Shown one piece after another: positions 24,089 to 34,400 of a stretch of 64,000 nt of DNA (positions are counted from its first letter, which is position 1; each line of letters opens with the position of its first letter). The stretch covers positions 77,306,767-77,370,766 of the forward strand of contig OY720346.1 of NCBI GenBank assembly GCA_963082975.1, given 5' to 3'. The notes below the pieces were generated by a model that ran no database searches, had not been told where the DNA came from, and saw nothing but the letters and a program-made list of their open reading frames with translations. Source of the stretch: Labia minor. Its lineage: Eukaryota > Arthropoda > Insecta > Dermaptera > Spongiphoridae. Made by a program: the position numbers and the translations under genes.

Positions 24089-24199
24089 ACTATCTCGCCA
24101 GAGATAGTATTGCGATCACGAAAATTTTCGATGTTGAGATTTTGATGTTTTTATACGTTTTGAAGGTTCCTGAATCATTTTCACTAAGGTTGAGAAAAA

Positions 24200-24242
<43 letters not shown>

Positions 24243-24702
24243 AGGCAAGATTACGCAAAAACGGTTTCAGCTAGAATGATGAAATTTGGTACATGGACAT
24301 TATTCAAAATTCGTAGTTTTCTATCAACTTTTGAGAAATGTAGCTCAACCGGAAGAGGGTCATTACCTACAACGTTTTGATTTTTTTTCCTCTAAAGTGA
24401 CCGTAAAAATAAAAATATATGTTTGATAATTTTTCACATGATTAATAATTGTATAAAACTGCTATATATAGAATTTCAGCTTGATTGATTCGCTGAAATT
24501 ACCAGAATTAATTTTTTAACACTGCAAATCTCACGCGCCAACACGTGACGTGGTGCCATCAACAAAAAGCCAAACATGCGCTGGTTTAATATTTATTATT
24601 TATTATTTATAATTTATTATTAATTAAATTTAATTTAAATATAATATATTATGTTATTTAATCCAATTCAAATTGCGAGATAGTCGAGTGGAGACACTTC
24701 AG
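24089..24702 (+). mobile_element. HINE-A element, full length
   Basis: This is the best preserved copy. The 5' hairpin ACTATCTC-GCCA-GAGATAGT is perfect at 24089-24108. A long TG core spans about 24203-24239. The 3' subterminal GCGAGATAGT at 24676-24685 is the inverted complement of the first ten bases, followed by the GAGTG-GAGA-CACT hairpin and CAG. No coding frame. Confidence 0.8.
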
Positions 24703-24837
24703 CTAATTTTAAATTATCTTCTTGTTATATTACTTATCTTTGTTTTAATTTTAATATTAATATTTCATCATTAATCACCTGCACAAATAATAAATATATC
24801 TTTTACTAGCTTATTATAAGTATTCGAATGAAAAAAA

Positions 24838-25125
24838 ATCTGGAATGTCGCCAATTTGAATTGGAATAATTAATTAATTAATTAGAAAAATTTTAATTTA
24901 CAGTATAGTATTGTTATTCAATTAAATTAATTAATCAATTAAAATATATTAAATTTAAATCTTTACCTTCATTTTAAAGTCAAAATTTAAAAAAATTAAT
25001 TCAGGTACTTTCAGCGATTCAATCAAGCTGAAATTCTATATATAGCAGTTTTATACAATTTTTATTCATGTGAAAAACTATCAAACATTTATCTTTTTTT
25101 TACTGTCAGTTTAGAGGAAAAATGC
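24838..25125 (-). mobile_element. HINE-A 3' half, minus strand
   Basis: Starts with a decayed CTGGAATGTCGCC end and runs to CAGTTTAGAGGAAAAA, that is, the element begins (in its own orientation) at TTTTTCCTCTAAACTG. The same 5' boundary is seen in units at 15018 and 27440, marking a short subfamily. Confidence 0.55.
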
Positions 25126-25990
25126 ATATTTGGAAGTGATAAAAATAAATTTCAATTAATATAAATTCAATATCGTGATTATGAAACAAGTAAACCATAA
25201 AAGAAGAATTTAAATTGAAATGAGAGAAGTCGATTGAGTGGAATTTTGCATGAAATTTAACAATATTGGTTTTTCTACTCTTAAATGGATGTAATTTATT
25301 ATACATATATTCTATTTCTTCGCTTAAGCCATTTGTAAATTTTTTCTCCTTTCTTTTGTTTATGTCTTGATTGAATCTAAAATAATCGAAAAAACAATGT
25401 TGCTTCTCCATGTCCCCACCACCCCCCACCCCCCACCCTTGCAAATTTCACATTTTTACCATTTTCTTTCCTAGTTTTTCAGTCCAATGACATTTTCCCT
25501 TTTTCGGCCGATAAAGCAACTCGGATTATTTTTCCATTACAATAATACTCCCATTAGACACACTCAATTAAGCACAAATAATAGAATTGCCACATTTCGA
25601 AAGAAAGAGATAAAGAGTGAGAAGAGAGAAAAATTCTCTTCGTTTGTAAATGGTAGAACGCGTAGAAGATCGAGATAGAGAATCGACTAGTCGTAATAAG
25701 AGTCCAAAAAAAAAAAAGGAAAAAAAAATTTATTTAGGTAAAAATTATATCAGCGTTTAAGATTTATGTTAAAATATATTTTATTGGGATGGAAAATCGA
25801 TGATTTATTCATTTGGAACAAAAGAATTTGTAATTTAAATCAATATATTATATTAATTTGGAAATCATTAATTTTATAACCATAATAAGTATCTACCTGC
25901 CCTACATACCCCTTATGTACCTAAACTGTATATGTATGTACTTGTAGGTACATATTTTGTGTCTAGAGATGAAATTTATAGAGTGTAAAG
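25126..25990. other. Unassigned stretch, locally GC-richer
   Basis: A CCACCACCCCCCACCCCCCACC run lies near 25415. The part 25480-25680 is less AT-biased (TTTTTCGGCCGATAAAGC, GAACGCGTAGAAGATCGAG) and open in one frame for about 63 codons, but there is no homology, splice or codon evidence for a protein. It might be a 5' untranslated or promoter region. Confidence 0.3.
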
Positions 25991-26214
25991 CAGCGTTTCT
26001 CATATAAGTATTCAGTATTCATGGCTAAGTAGATTCCAATCATATTTTCCATCGCCCCCCCCCCCCCACCACCACCCCATGTTTACAACAAGAATGTATA
26101 TTGAGTATTAAGGATCCTGTTTTTAATTTTTTATTTTTTTAATAACTGCCAAAACAAGGGGTTTTCCCTTCGAAGGGGTGAGATGGGGCGCAACCAACAG
26201 GTTGAGAATCGCGG
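25991..26214. mobile_element. Decayed hAT MITE
   Basis: The left end CAGCGTTTCTCA mirrors the right end GGTTGAGAATCGCGG, of the common CAGxGxTTCTCAACC type. The flanks GTGTAAAG (25983-25990) and GTCTAAAG (26215-26222) are an 8-bp duplication with one mismatch. C and G runs lie inside. Confidence 0.6.
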
Positions 26215-26424
26215 GTCTAAAGTAAAGGCACAAAAATAGAGAAAAAAAGAAATATGACTGAATTTTATTCAAAATTATAGTAAACCAACAAATGTCTTCT
26301 TCTCAGGAAGAAGAAAGGAAAAGATTCTCTTTTCTTTTTTATTCGTTTTTTTTATTTGTATAAAATTTTATATAAGAAGTTTGACTATTTATTTGATTGA
26401 AAGTAAAAAAGAAGAAAAAGGAAG

Positions 26425-26850
26425 TGTGATCAAAAAGTATAAGGAGACTTTTGATTTTTATTTATTCATCAATATTTATGTTCTCTCTATCAAAGTATAT
26501 ATGATAGGCATATTTTAATGTAATTTTAGACTCTTTATCTCCTTAATCGTTTCAAATCTCAGTTCTTTCATGAAACTCTTCCATTTTGGGAATATTAAAT
26601 AAGTCAAAGGGGTCAAATCTGGTGAATATGGTAACTGAGGCATGATAGTAGTGTTGTTTTGACAAAAAAAAATTAAGCATAAGCACATCTCATGTACAAA
26701 TTAATGTACCATCACTTCTCTAAAGGCGATTTATCACTTCTTCTATTATTTTCATCACTTTTTCAACGTTTCCATTAATTAAAGACATGCTGAATGCTTT
26801 GGGACGACTTTGACACCGTTTGAGGTTTGTTCACAAAGTTTCCCTACTTT
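26425..26850 (-). pseudogene. Mariner transposase relic
   Basis: On the minus strand from about 26646 the frame reads MPQLPYSPDLTPLTY, then LIFPKWKSFMKELRFE, and a stop. This is the catalytic C-terminal region of a mariner transposase (usual form PYSPDLAPCDFFLFPKL). The third catalytic aspartate, normally in the CDF/CDY step, is lost (LTY). Further fragments upstream (to about 26850) are too decayed to frame. Inactive. Confidence 0.6.
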
Positions 26851-27109
26851 ATTTAATATCTCTTTCATTGATTCAATTTCAGAATTAATTATTTAAATAT
26901 TTTAATAGAAACGTTAATAAATATTTCTGTTAATATAGCTAAAATTAATTTATTAATAAGTTTGAGGAAAAAATATTTAATATCCTTTGATTTTCTACAG
27001 ATATAACATTTAAATAGAAAATCAAACTTAACAGAATTAAAATAAATAAATTTAAATAAAATAATAATATAACAAGAGGAATAAGAACATAATTTGAATT
27101 TGAATTAAT

Positions 27110-27440
27110 TAACATTTATTATATTTAAATTAAATTGAATTAAAAAATTAAATTATAAATTAAAAGTATAATTGAATTGGATTAATTAATTAAAAAAATT
27201 TAAATTTACAGTAAAGTATTGTTATTGAATTTAATTAATTCATTTATTAATATATTAAATTTAATTTTAAAACCTTTACGTTCATTTTTAAGTTAAAATT
27301 TCAAAAATTAATTCCGGTACTTTCAGCGATTCAATCAAATTGAAGTTCTATATATAGCAGTTTTATACAAATGTTTTATTCCATGTGAAAAACTATCAAA
27401 CATATACGTATCTTTATTTTTAAAGTCAGTTTAGAGGAAA
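27110..27440 (-). mobile_element. HINE-A 3' half, minus-strand array unit
   Basis: Contains AAAATTAATTCCGGTACTTT, CAGCGATTCAATCAAATTGA and ends at CAGTTTAGAGGAAATAAA. It abuts the next unit, whose right end starts at 27446, giving a head-to-tail dimer with the same TTTCCTCTAAACTGAC boundary as at 15018. Confidence 0.55.
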
Positions 27441-27445
27441 TAAAT

Positions 27446-27790
27446 CTGTAGTGTCTCCACTCGACTATCTCGCAAATTTGAATTGGATTAATTAACAAAT
27501 ATATTATAATTAAATTAATTTTAATTAATTATAAATTATAAATTAAAATTAATAGATCATTTTTATTAAACCAGCGCGTGTTTGGCTTTTTGTTGATGGC
27601 ACCACTTCACGTGCTTGCGCGTTATTGGCAGGCAACGGGTTAAAAAATTTAAAAAAATTAATTCCGGTACTTTCAGTGATTCATTCAAGCTGAAATTCTA
27701 TATATTGCAGTTTTATACAATTTTTAATCATGTGAAAAACTATCAAACATATATCTTTATTTTTACGGGCAGTTTAGAGGAAAAAAAATG
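27446..27790 (-). mobile_element. HINE-A 3' half, second minus-strand unit
   Basis: Begins CTGTAGTGTCTCCACTCGAC TATCTCGC, followed by CAGCGCGTGTTTGGC and TCCGGTACTTTCAGTG, ending at CAGTTTAGAGGAAA. No core or 5' hairpin. Confidence 0.6.
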
Positions 27791-27801
27791 AAAACATGGT
27801 T

Positions 27802-28215
27802 GGTAACGGATTTTGATAAAATTTAATATATTTACTTAATGCATCAGTATGATGAATATATCAATTTTTGGTGTATATCCGGAAACTTTAAGTGGTAGTA
27901 TTATCGATCGACGATAGGAAGGGAAGGGTTATATTCACACCAAATTTCCCATGAGGAGATTTTTTACATATCTCCACGAATCATGCACTTTGTATTGGTT
28001 TTATCCTCGGGAAAAATCATCTTCATTAGTTTTTTCTTAATTTAATATTATATGACGTCACCCAGCTCTTCATGACGCCTCAGCCAGTACCTCCTTAAAA
28101 ATCTTATCTTATATTATAAATAAAATAAAATTAAAAATATTTATGTTATATTCATATGTTTTTTATTGCATTAATAGATACATATAAATTATTTTAAATT
28201 GTTTCAGAATGCCTA
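27802..28215 (+). mobile_element. HINE-B element, 5' truncated
   Basis: Starts inside the element (TAACGGATTTTGATAAAATT), carries TATCCGGAAACTTTAAGTGG, GATCGACGATAGGAAGGGAA, TTATCCTCGGGAAAAATCAT and a TGACGTCACCC word, and ends before the 3' hairpin. The GTCY core and both subterminal repeats are absent. Confidence 0.6.
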
Positions 28216-28261
28216 TAAGTCTAGTTTAATATAGTATAACGATGACTAATCGAGCCAAACG

Positions 28262-28340
28262 TTGGGCTGCCACTTTGTAAGGAGGACCGTTTCAAGTTGG
28301 GGTCACTTTGTAGACGATCCTCTTACGTTGGGTGCCAATT
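28262..28340 (-). repeat. Reiterated PBS-like / LTR-end junctions
   Basis: Read on the minus strand, three decayed copies of a unit TTACAAATTGGCACCCAACG occur in tandem (about 28322-28341, 28293-28312 and 28262-28281). The TTGGCACCCAACG core resembles a lysine-tRNA-type primer binding site of retroviral-like LTR elements, and each is preceded by a TTACA-like LTR end. Three in a row is not the normal single junction. Confidence 0.45.
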
Positions 28341-28997
28341 TATAAGGGGATCTAAGTATGAGGCACTTGTAATGACCACGATGACCGTGAATTGTTAATT
28401 ATGTTAAGTTAATGATGGGCGCCAACTTTGGGTATCCCAAAGTATAAAATAGTGTTGAAAAATTAAGGGAAAAGGGAAAACACAATAATAATGTTCACAT
28501 TAATTTACTTTAATTAAATAGATAAAAAAATTAACAAATTAAATATACAAATTTTAAATAGAAAAATAAGAAAATGTAATTCACTATTATCACTGGAATT
28601 AGCAGAAATAATTATCACAGGGGGTGATGATAAGGATTATACACAAATAATTATATCACGGGACGTGATAAGTATAGGTTATATCAGGATGATATCACTT
28701 GTTCGACTGTATCACAGGGTGTGATAAAAATGATTATATACAAAATAATTATATCACGGGACGTGATAAATACCAGGTCATATCGGGATGATATCACTAG
28801 TTAAACTGTATCACAGGGTGTGATAATAAAAATGATTATATACAAAATAATTATATCACGGGACGTGATAAATACAGGTCATATCAGGATGATATCTCAC
28901 TAGTTCCACTGTCCATTCTCAACTGTTTAAAAATATTAGAACTTGGAGGGATGGTCCCTCCCCTTATGTGAAATATAATATCTATATATATATTACA
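28341..28997 (-). mobile_element. Probable solo LTR with hairpin array
   Basis: On the minus strand the stretch starts TGTAATATATATATAG and ends in a mutated TTATA next to a PBS-like TTGGCACCCAACG, giving the TG...CA-type LTR form. Within it lies a three-fold array of hairpins (28611-28908). No internal retrotransposon genes follow on either side, so it would be a solo or remnant LTR. The 5' boundary is inferred only from the TGTAA motif. Confidence 0.4.
28611..28908. repeat. Tandem array of about 100-bp units with two hairpins each
   Basis: Three units each contain ATCACG-GGA-CGTGAT (28655, 28753, 28855) and ATCACAGGGTGTGAT (28711, 28810, plus a decayed one near 28612), as well as CAGGATGATATCAC-like words. 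The spacing is 98-102 bp. Every hairpin arm is kept while the spacers drift. Confidence 0.75.
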
Positions 28998-29986
28998 TTT
29001 TAAGAATAATGCGACCAAATAACTTTGTTAATAAAAGAGAATAGAAAACAAAATAAACTAAAAAAATAGATAAACAAAATAAAATGTATAATAAAAAAAA
29101 TAACTAAGAATATAAATACTTTGTCCGTTACAATAGGAAAATTAAATATTTTTCAAAATTATCATTAAATATACGTATTTTATAGTATTATTCTCTTGAA
29201 CTCATTTTATAGTCACTCATTAATCTTTACAATTATCTATTTAAAATTATATTTGTTTGAATATTTGTATTAAACAAATTCATTTTTTTTTTGAATTTAT
29301 ATAAGATTTAATATTATATTTTATCAATATTATATCACAAAAAAAAAAAAAAAATTAATAAAGATAATGAACATAAACTTTGTTAATATATTTATTTATT
29401 TAAAATTGTCCCAATTTGTGTCTAAATTAATTTACTCTACTTTCAAAATGTTTTATTTATTGTTTATTTTAATTAAAAAAAAATTGTATATATGTGTACA
29501 AGAGCTTAAAAAAGGAATTTGCGAGCTTAGTATATTTTATTAGAACTTATTTTTTCTAATATTTTATTTATATCGATGAAGTTTTAAATAATTTTATTAT
29601 TAATTATCATTTATTTTAAATTAATATTTGTTTATTAAATAAAAGGCAGTAGAATTCAAATATCCAAATCACAGAAAAAAATTCTCCCGCGGGAGACTTC
29701 AAATTCAATAAGCAGTTTCAAATCAAGATATCATTGGTTGCGGTTCGGTTCGGTTCTGATATTCTCGACCGAAGCCACCCGCAATTCTTAAAATCACTTG
29801 AAATGATTCAAAAGATTTGCTTAGTATAGGTGGGGAAAGAGATAAAAAAATAAACATTTATATGCAACGAATTTTTCCGACTCATGCCGAAAGTGCACGA
29901 AAAATTAATCATCTTTCTCTTTCTAACATGATCATTTTTTAATTTGTTTAAAAAAAAACAAAACATTTCTATATGATCGATTGGTT
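28998..29986. other. AT-rich non-coding stretch next to the assembly gap
   Basis: Plain AT-rich sequence. A small inverted structure near 29730-29785 (TTGCGGTTCGGTTCGG against CCGAAGCCACCCGCAA) may be a tiny MITE. No gene. Confidence 0.4.
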
Positions 29987-30186
29987 NNNNNNNNNNNNNN
30001 NNNNNNNNNNNNNNNNNNNNNNNNNNNNNNNNNNNNNNNNNNNNNNNNNNNNNNNNNNNNNNNNNNNNNNNNNNNNNNNNNNNNNNNNNNNNNNNNNNNN
30101 NNNNNNNNNNNNNNNNNNNNNNNNNNNNNNNNNNNNNNNNNNNNNNNNNNNNNNNNNNNNNNNNNNNNNNNNNNNNNNNNNNNNNN
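29987..30186. other. Assembly gap (200 N)
   Basis: Exactly 200 undetermined bases, so the true gap size is unknown. Any frame running through it is meaningless. Confidence 0.99.
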
Positions 30187-30320
30187 CGGAAGGCAACGGG
30201 AAACCACCGCATTAACATTCCAAGAAAAATTATCATGGCTGGGCGGCTTCTAAAGCTATCCTAGTCATGATGATAGCCAAACTCCGAAACGGAGACGGCA
30301 CCTTAAGAAGAATGAAATAA
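30187..30320 (+). repeat. Probable non-LTR retroelement 3' tail
   Basis: GGAAGGCAACGGGAAACCAC followed by TATCATGGCTGGGCGGCTTC and ACTCCGAAACGGAGACGGCA is GC-richer than the surroundings, looks like the 3' end of an insect LINE or its SINE partner, and is cut off on the left by the gap. Identification is from general resemblance only. Confidence 0.35.
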
Positions 30321-30346
30321 AATAAATAGAGAAGAAATAGACATTT

Positions 30347-31364
30347 TTAAAGTTTTTTATTATATTTATATGTTTTCTTATAAAATTTATAAAATAAAAT
30401 TAAAAAGATTACAATATTTGGTACAAAAATGTATCCGAAGATTTGCAATTCTGGAATATCTTGACATCTCGGTAACAGAATTTGTGCATAAACCAACAAA
30501 ACGATAATAAATTGAATCTGTAAATAAAATTAAGAACATATATTACATAATTAAAAATTATCGATGTATAAAATAAATAAATAAATATAAAAATGGTATT
30601 ACTATTTGAAATAAGGTGATGTATTTCTTAACATTTTTTAAATACTGTTGAAACCTTTCTCCAAAATTGGCAAATAAATAATAGAAATATAATATAACAT
30701 GAATAATGCAATTTATCAACATTGCTATCATTGTTATGTTTCCTAAAAAAAATATAAATGGATAATAATAAATTATATTGATAAATAAATAGAGAAAAAA
30801 TTAACATTATAATATTAAACTTAAATAAATTGTATTATAGAAATTCTGTTTTTAAATATACCTATTAATAATTAATTTAAAATTATTTGTTATTGGCTAT
30901 AATTGATTTATACATAGATGTAGTCCAGAGACATCAAGGCATTAAAAGATTTTTTAACGCTTGTGTGAGTGTCTGTCCATCAAGTCGGTTATATAAATGA
31001 TGAGGTGCCCTATGATCAGTAGAACGGGTCCTATCAACCTTTACCTTGATTTTCTTGATCGGAGGCGCTACTTTTTATCAAGTAGCTTTCCCAATTTTGA
31101 ACCCGGAGGCTGGTTTGACTCCGTCCCGTAGACCTCAGCTAGAGAAAATCCCTTTGCCGGGCCCGGGACTTAAACCCGGCACCACGAGAATATGAGCCAG
31201 CTACACTACCTTCAACCTTGTGGCGCCTCTAGTTTGGATCTTACATAAACATAAACTAATGTTCAAAAGAAGTTTTGTAATAATTGGTCCACGGAAATGT
31301 TTCAAAGGTAAATTCAAGGTGCATTAAAGGTTGGTAATAATATTTCTTACTAGATGAATTATGG

Positions 31365-31400
<36 letters not shown>

Positions 31401-34400
31401 ATATATATTGTATGCATAGGGCTCTCCAAAAATAAAACAACACTCATATGTTTTGGAATTGCCCCAATCAGAGTGAATTGATTTCAATTTATCCAAAAGT
31501 ATCGATTAATTTTGACATATAGAATATTTTTAAATAAATAAAACCAATTTCGATTATAATTATTTTTTTATTATAAGATTTGGCATTGATTAGAAAATTG
31601 GAGATATTTACGTCATAGAGAAGAATGATAGTCGACATTGAAGGTAAAATTTAAAATAATTTGACTTGAATTCAATCAAATTTTAATATTATATTAAAAG
31701 AATTGGGTGTGTTGTAACACAGAAATGGAAATTATATAATTTCATAGGTTGTACAATATCCATGAAAAATATTTGTATATTTTTTTAGTCGCTTACAAAT
31801 TACCAAAAGAATATATATATTTTTGTTATGATCGATGCTATTTTTATTTTTATAAATAGAGAGATCAGAAAAATTGAAATTAGATATTGTTTTTAATGAT
31901 TCAAACAGTGAAGGTATTCTGGTATGCCAAGAATAAGTAAATAAAGGTGAAATATTAATGTTATGTCCATATTGTTCTTCGATTTAACACATAGTATATC
32001 ATGAGTTCTTGTTAAAGGGTCAAACGAATAATAAGCAGTAGGGACTACATCCACGTTCAACGCTTTTAGTATTAAGCACATTTAAATTTTATTTGTATTG
32101 TAATCAAATTTGACTAAAATCTTCATAATGATATCCTTGTCACCATACTCAACAGACATAGCCCCTTATGAATTGTTTCTATTTTCAAAAATTAAGTTAA
32201 CATCTCAATTAGACAATCGTTTTAGAAATATGAATATTTAAGAATAAAACACAATGCATATTCACTTAGTACAAATTAAAAGAATAATCTAAATATAAAT
32301 TTTTAAAAAAAAGTTAATAAATTGAAATTTCCCTTTCTTAATTAATATATAAAATTTAATTAAAATTAATAATTTAAATTGTTTTTTTTTTTAAGAAAAA
32401 TTTAATAAAGTTATTTATTATCTATTTTGTGATTTAATTAACATAAATAGATTATACCTGTAGCAGAATATTTACAACCAATCACAGGAATCCAAAGCAT
32501 GATTGCATGATGGTAGACATGAAGAAATGTCATTTGGTTAAATTTTTTTCGTAGAACAAAAAATACCTTAAAAATAAGAATGAATTATATTATTAAATAC
32601 ACCTAAACACATAATATATATCATTTGATTCATATTCTTTCAATTTTTGTTATCTGCAGACATATAGATTTAAATATACAGGGTGATTCAGGAGTAAATA
32701 TTTTAGGAGGTGCCAGTATAGTCGTAGACAAATTGTAATAAAAAAATTTCATATAAAATGTGGCATTTTTCATTGAGTACTGCTATTAAACAAATTTAAA
32801 ATAAAAGCTATTTTCAAGTATACAACGATAAATGGAATATCCTCCAAACTTCTGTATATGAAACACCGATACGTCCAAAACTTTAGATATACTTCAAGAA
32901 ACAAAAGCGTTTTTATTACAAAACTTAAAAATATCGGCATCTATATGTAAATACATACAGCATATTTAAACGATACAGTATAGTCAGTGGCGTACCTAAG
33001 GGGGGGGGGGTGCGGTCCGCACCGGGCGGCACTTATCTTGGGGCGGCATTTTTTATATTTAGTTATAGTTGTAAAAAACAACTTATTCATTTCATATTTA
33101 TTTTTTTTCTTTCTTGAATAATAAATGATTATTATAAGTTTACTATTTGATTTATATAAATTATGATCAACTATATGATTTTGAATATTATTCCTCGGTG
33201 TATATAAATGCATTTTAGTGTAAATTTTGAATTCTAATTCCAAGAACAGGATAATAATTTTATTTTATTGTATTCATTAAAATTCGTTGAATTCGTAAAC
33301 GCATCTTTAAGATTTTGTTCGGCAAAATTATCTTCGTTCTACAATGAGTCAATTAAGACTACAAAATCTTGCAATATTGTCAATAGAACAAGAAATTACA
33401 AATAATATAAATTTTGAGAGCATTATACACGATTTTTCTAGTATGAAAGCTAGAAGAGTAAATATTATATTAATAGGTTTACGAGTGCATACAAATTAGT
33501 GTAAAAAAATTTACTCTGTGTATTAATTAATATTGATTAAATAACTTAATAATTTATTTATGTGTATTAATTTATAAAAACCACTATTTGATTGACTTAT
33601 AATAAAAAGGGCGGCAAACTGGAGATCGCCCCGGGCGGCAAACTGGAGATCGCCCCGGGCGGCAAAAGTCCTAGGTACGCCACTGAGTATAGTTGAATAC
33701 ATAAGTTTAAAAAGTGAATATAAACTAAAGCACAACTTAACAACCTGAACACCGACACAATTAAATTGGCAATCGATAGTACTTTATAGCAACAGGTGTA
33801 TCAACACATAAGATAAAACACCACCATAGGTAAATATGCTTATGTTACTTATTAACAACTGTATTTTTCGGTAGTGAATAAAATGAAATAGACATCAAAG
33901 TTTATGAAATCGTTTATTACAATTTGTTTCTACTTCCTTTCCCTTTTAAAATATTTTACTATTTCTCTTGGAACACTATATAATATATTAAAAGAAAAAC
34001 AAGACTGGGCTCATTAGATATGTGAAAATCCTGATGAAGTTATTCTCTATCTACTTTGACATATTTAAAAAAAATAAAGTTTATTTTAATAATAATATTG
34101 TTATTTAAATTCTAGAAAAATTAAATTGGAAAATAAATTATATTATAATAAAATTGATTTTATTAAATTGTCGAAATAGAAATACTTACTTATTGTAAAA
34201 GTAGAATTTATTAAATTTTCAATTTATATGTAATGTTTTTATCAGAAGCAAATTAAATTAAATAAGAACAAATTAACAAAAATATGTAATACTTAATACT
34301 TACAGTATCACAAAGATCGAATATTTTTAAAAGTGTATAATACCATGCTGCATTTAAAAGCTAAAACAAAATAATTTTTTATAATATTAAATATTATAAT

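Noticed and set aside
28611-28908. CRISPR-like array
   Set aside because: There are only three units with drifting spacers of the same sequence, in a eukaryotic repeat context.
29808-30253. Open frames of 75 to 142 codons across the N gap
   Set aside because: They consist almost entirely of undetermined bases.
31893-32081. 62-codon minus-strand frame in intron 5 of gene B, considered as ELO exon 6
   Set aside because: It has no HxxMYxYY motif and the wrong phase; the true exon 6 with HVILYFYY lies at 30603-30742.
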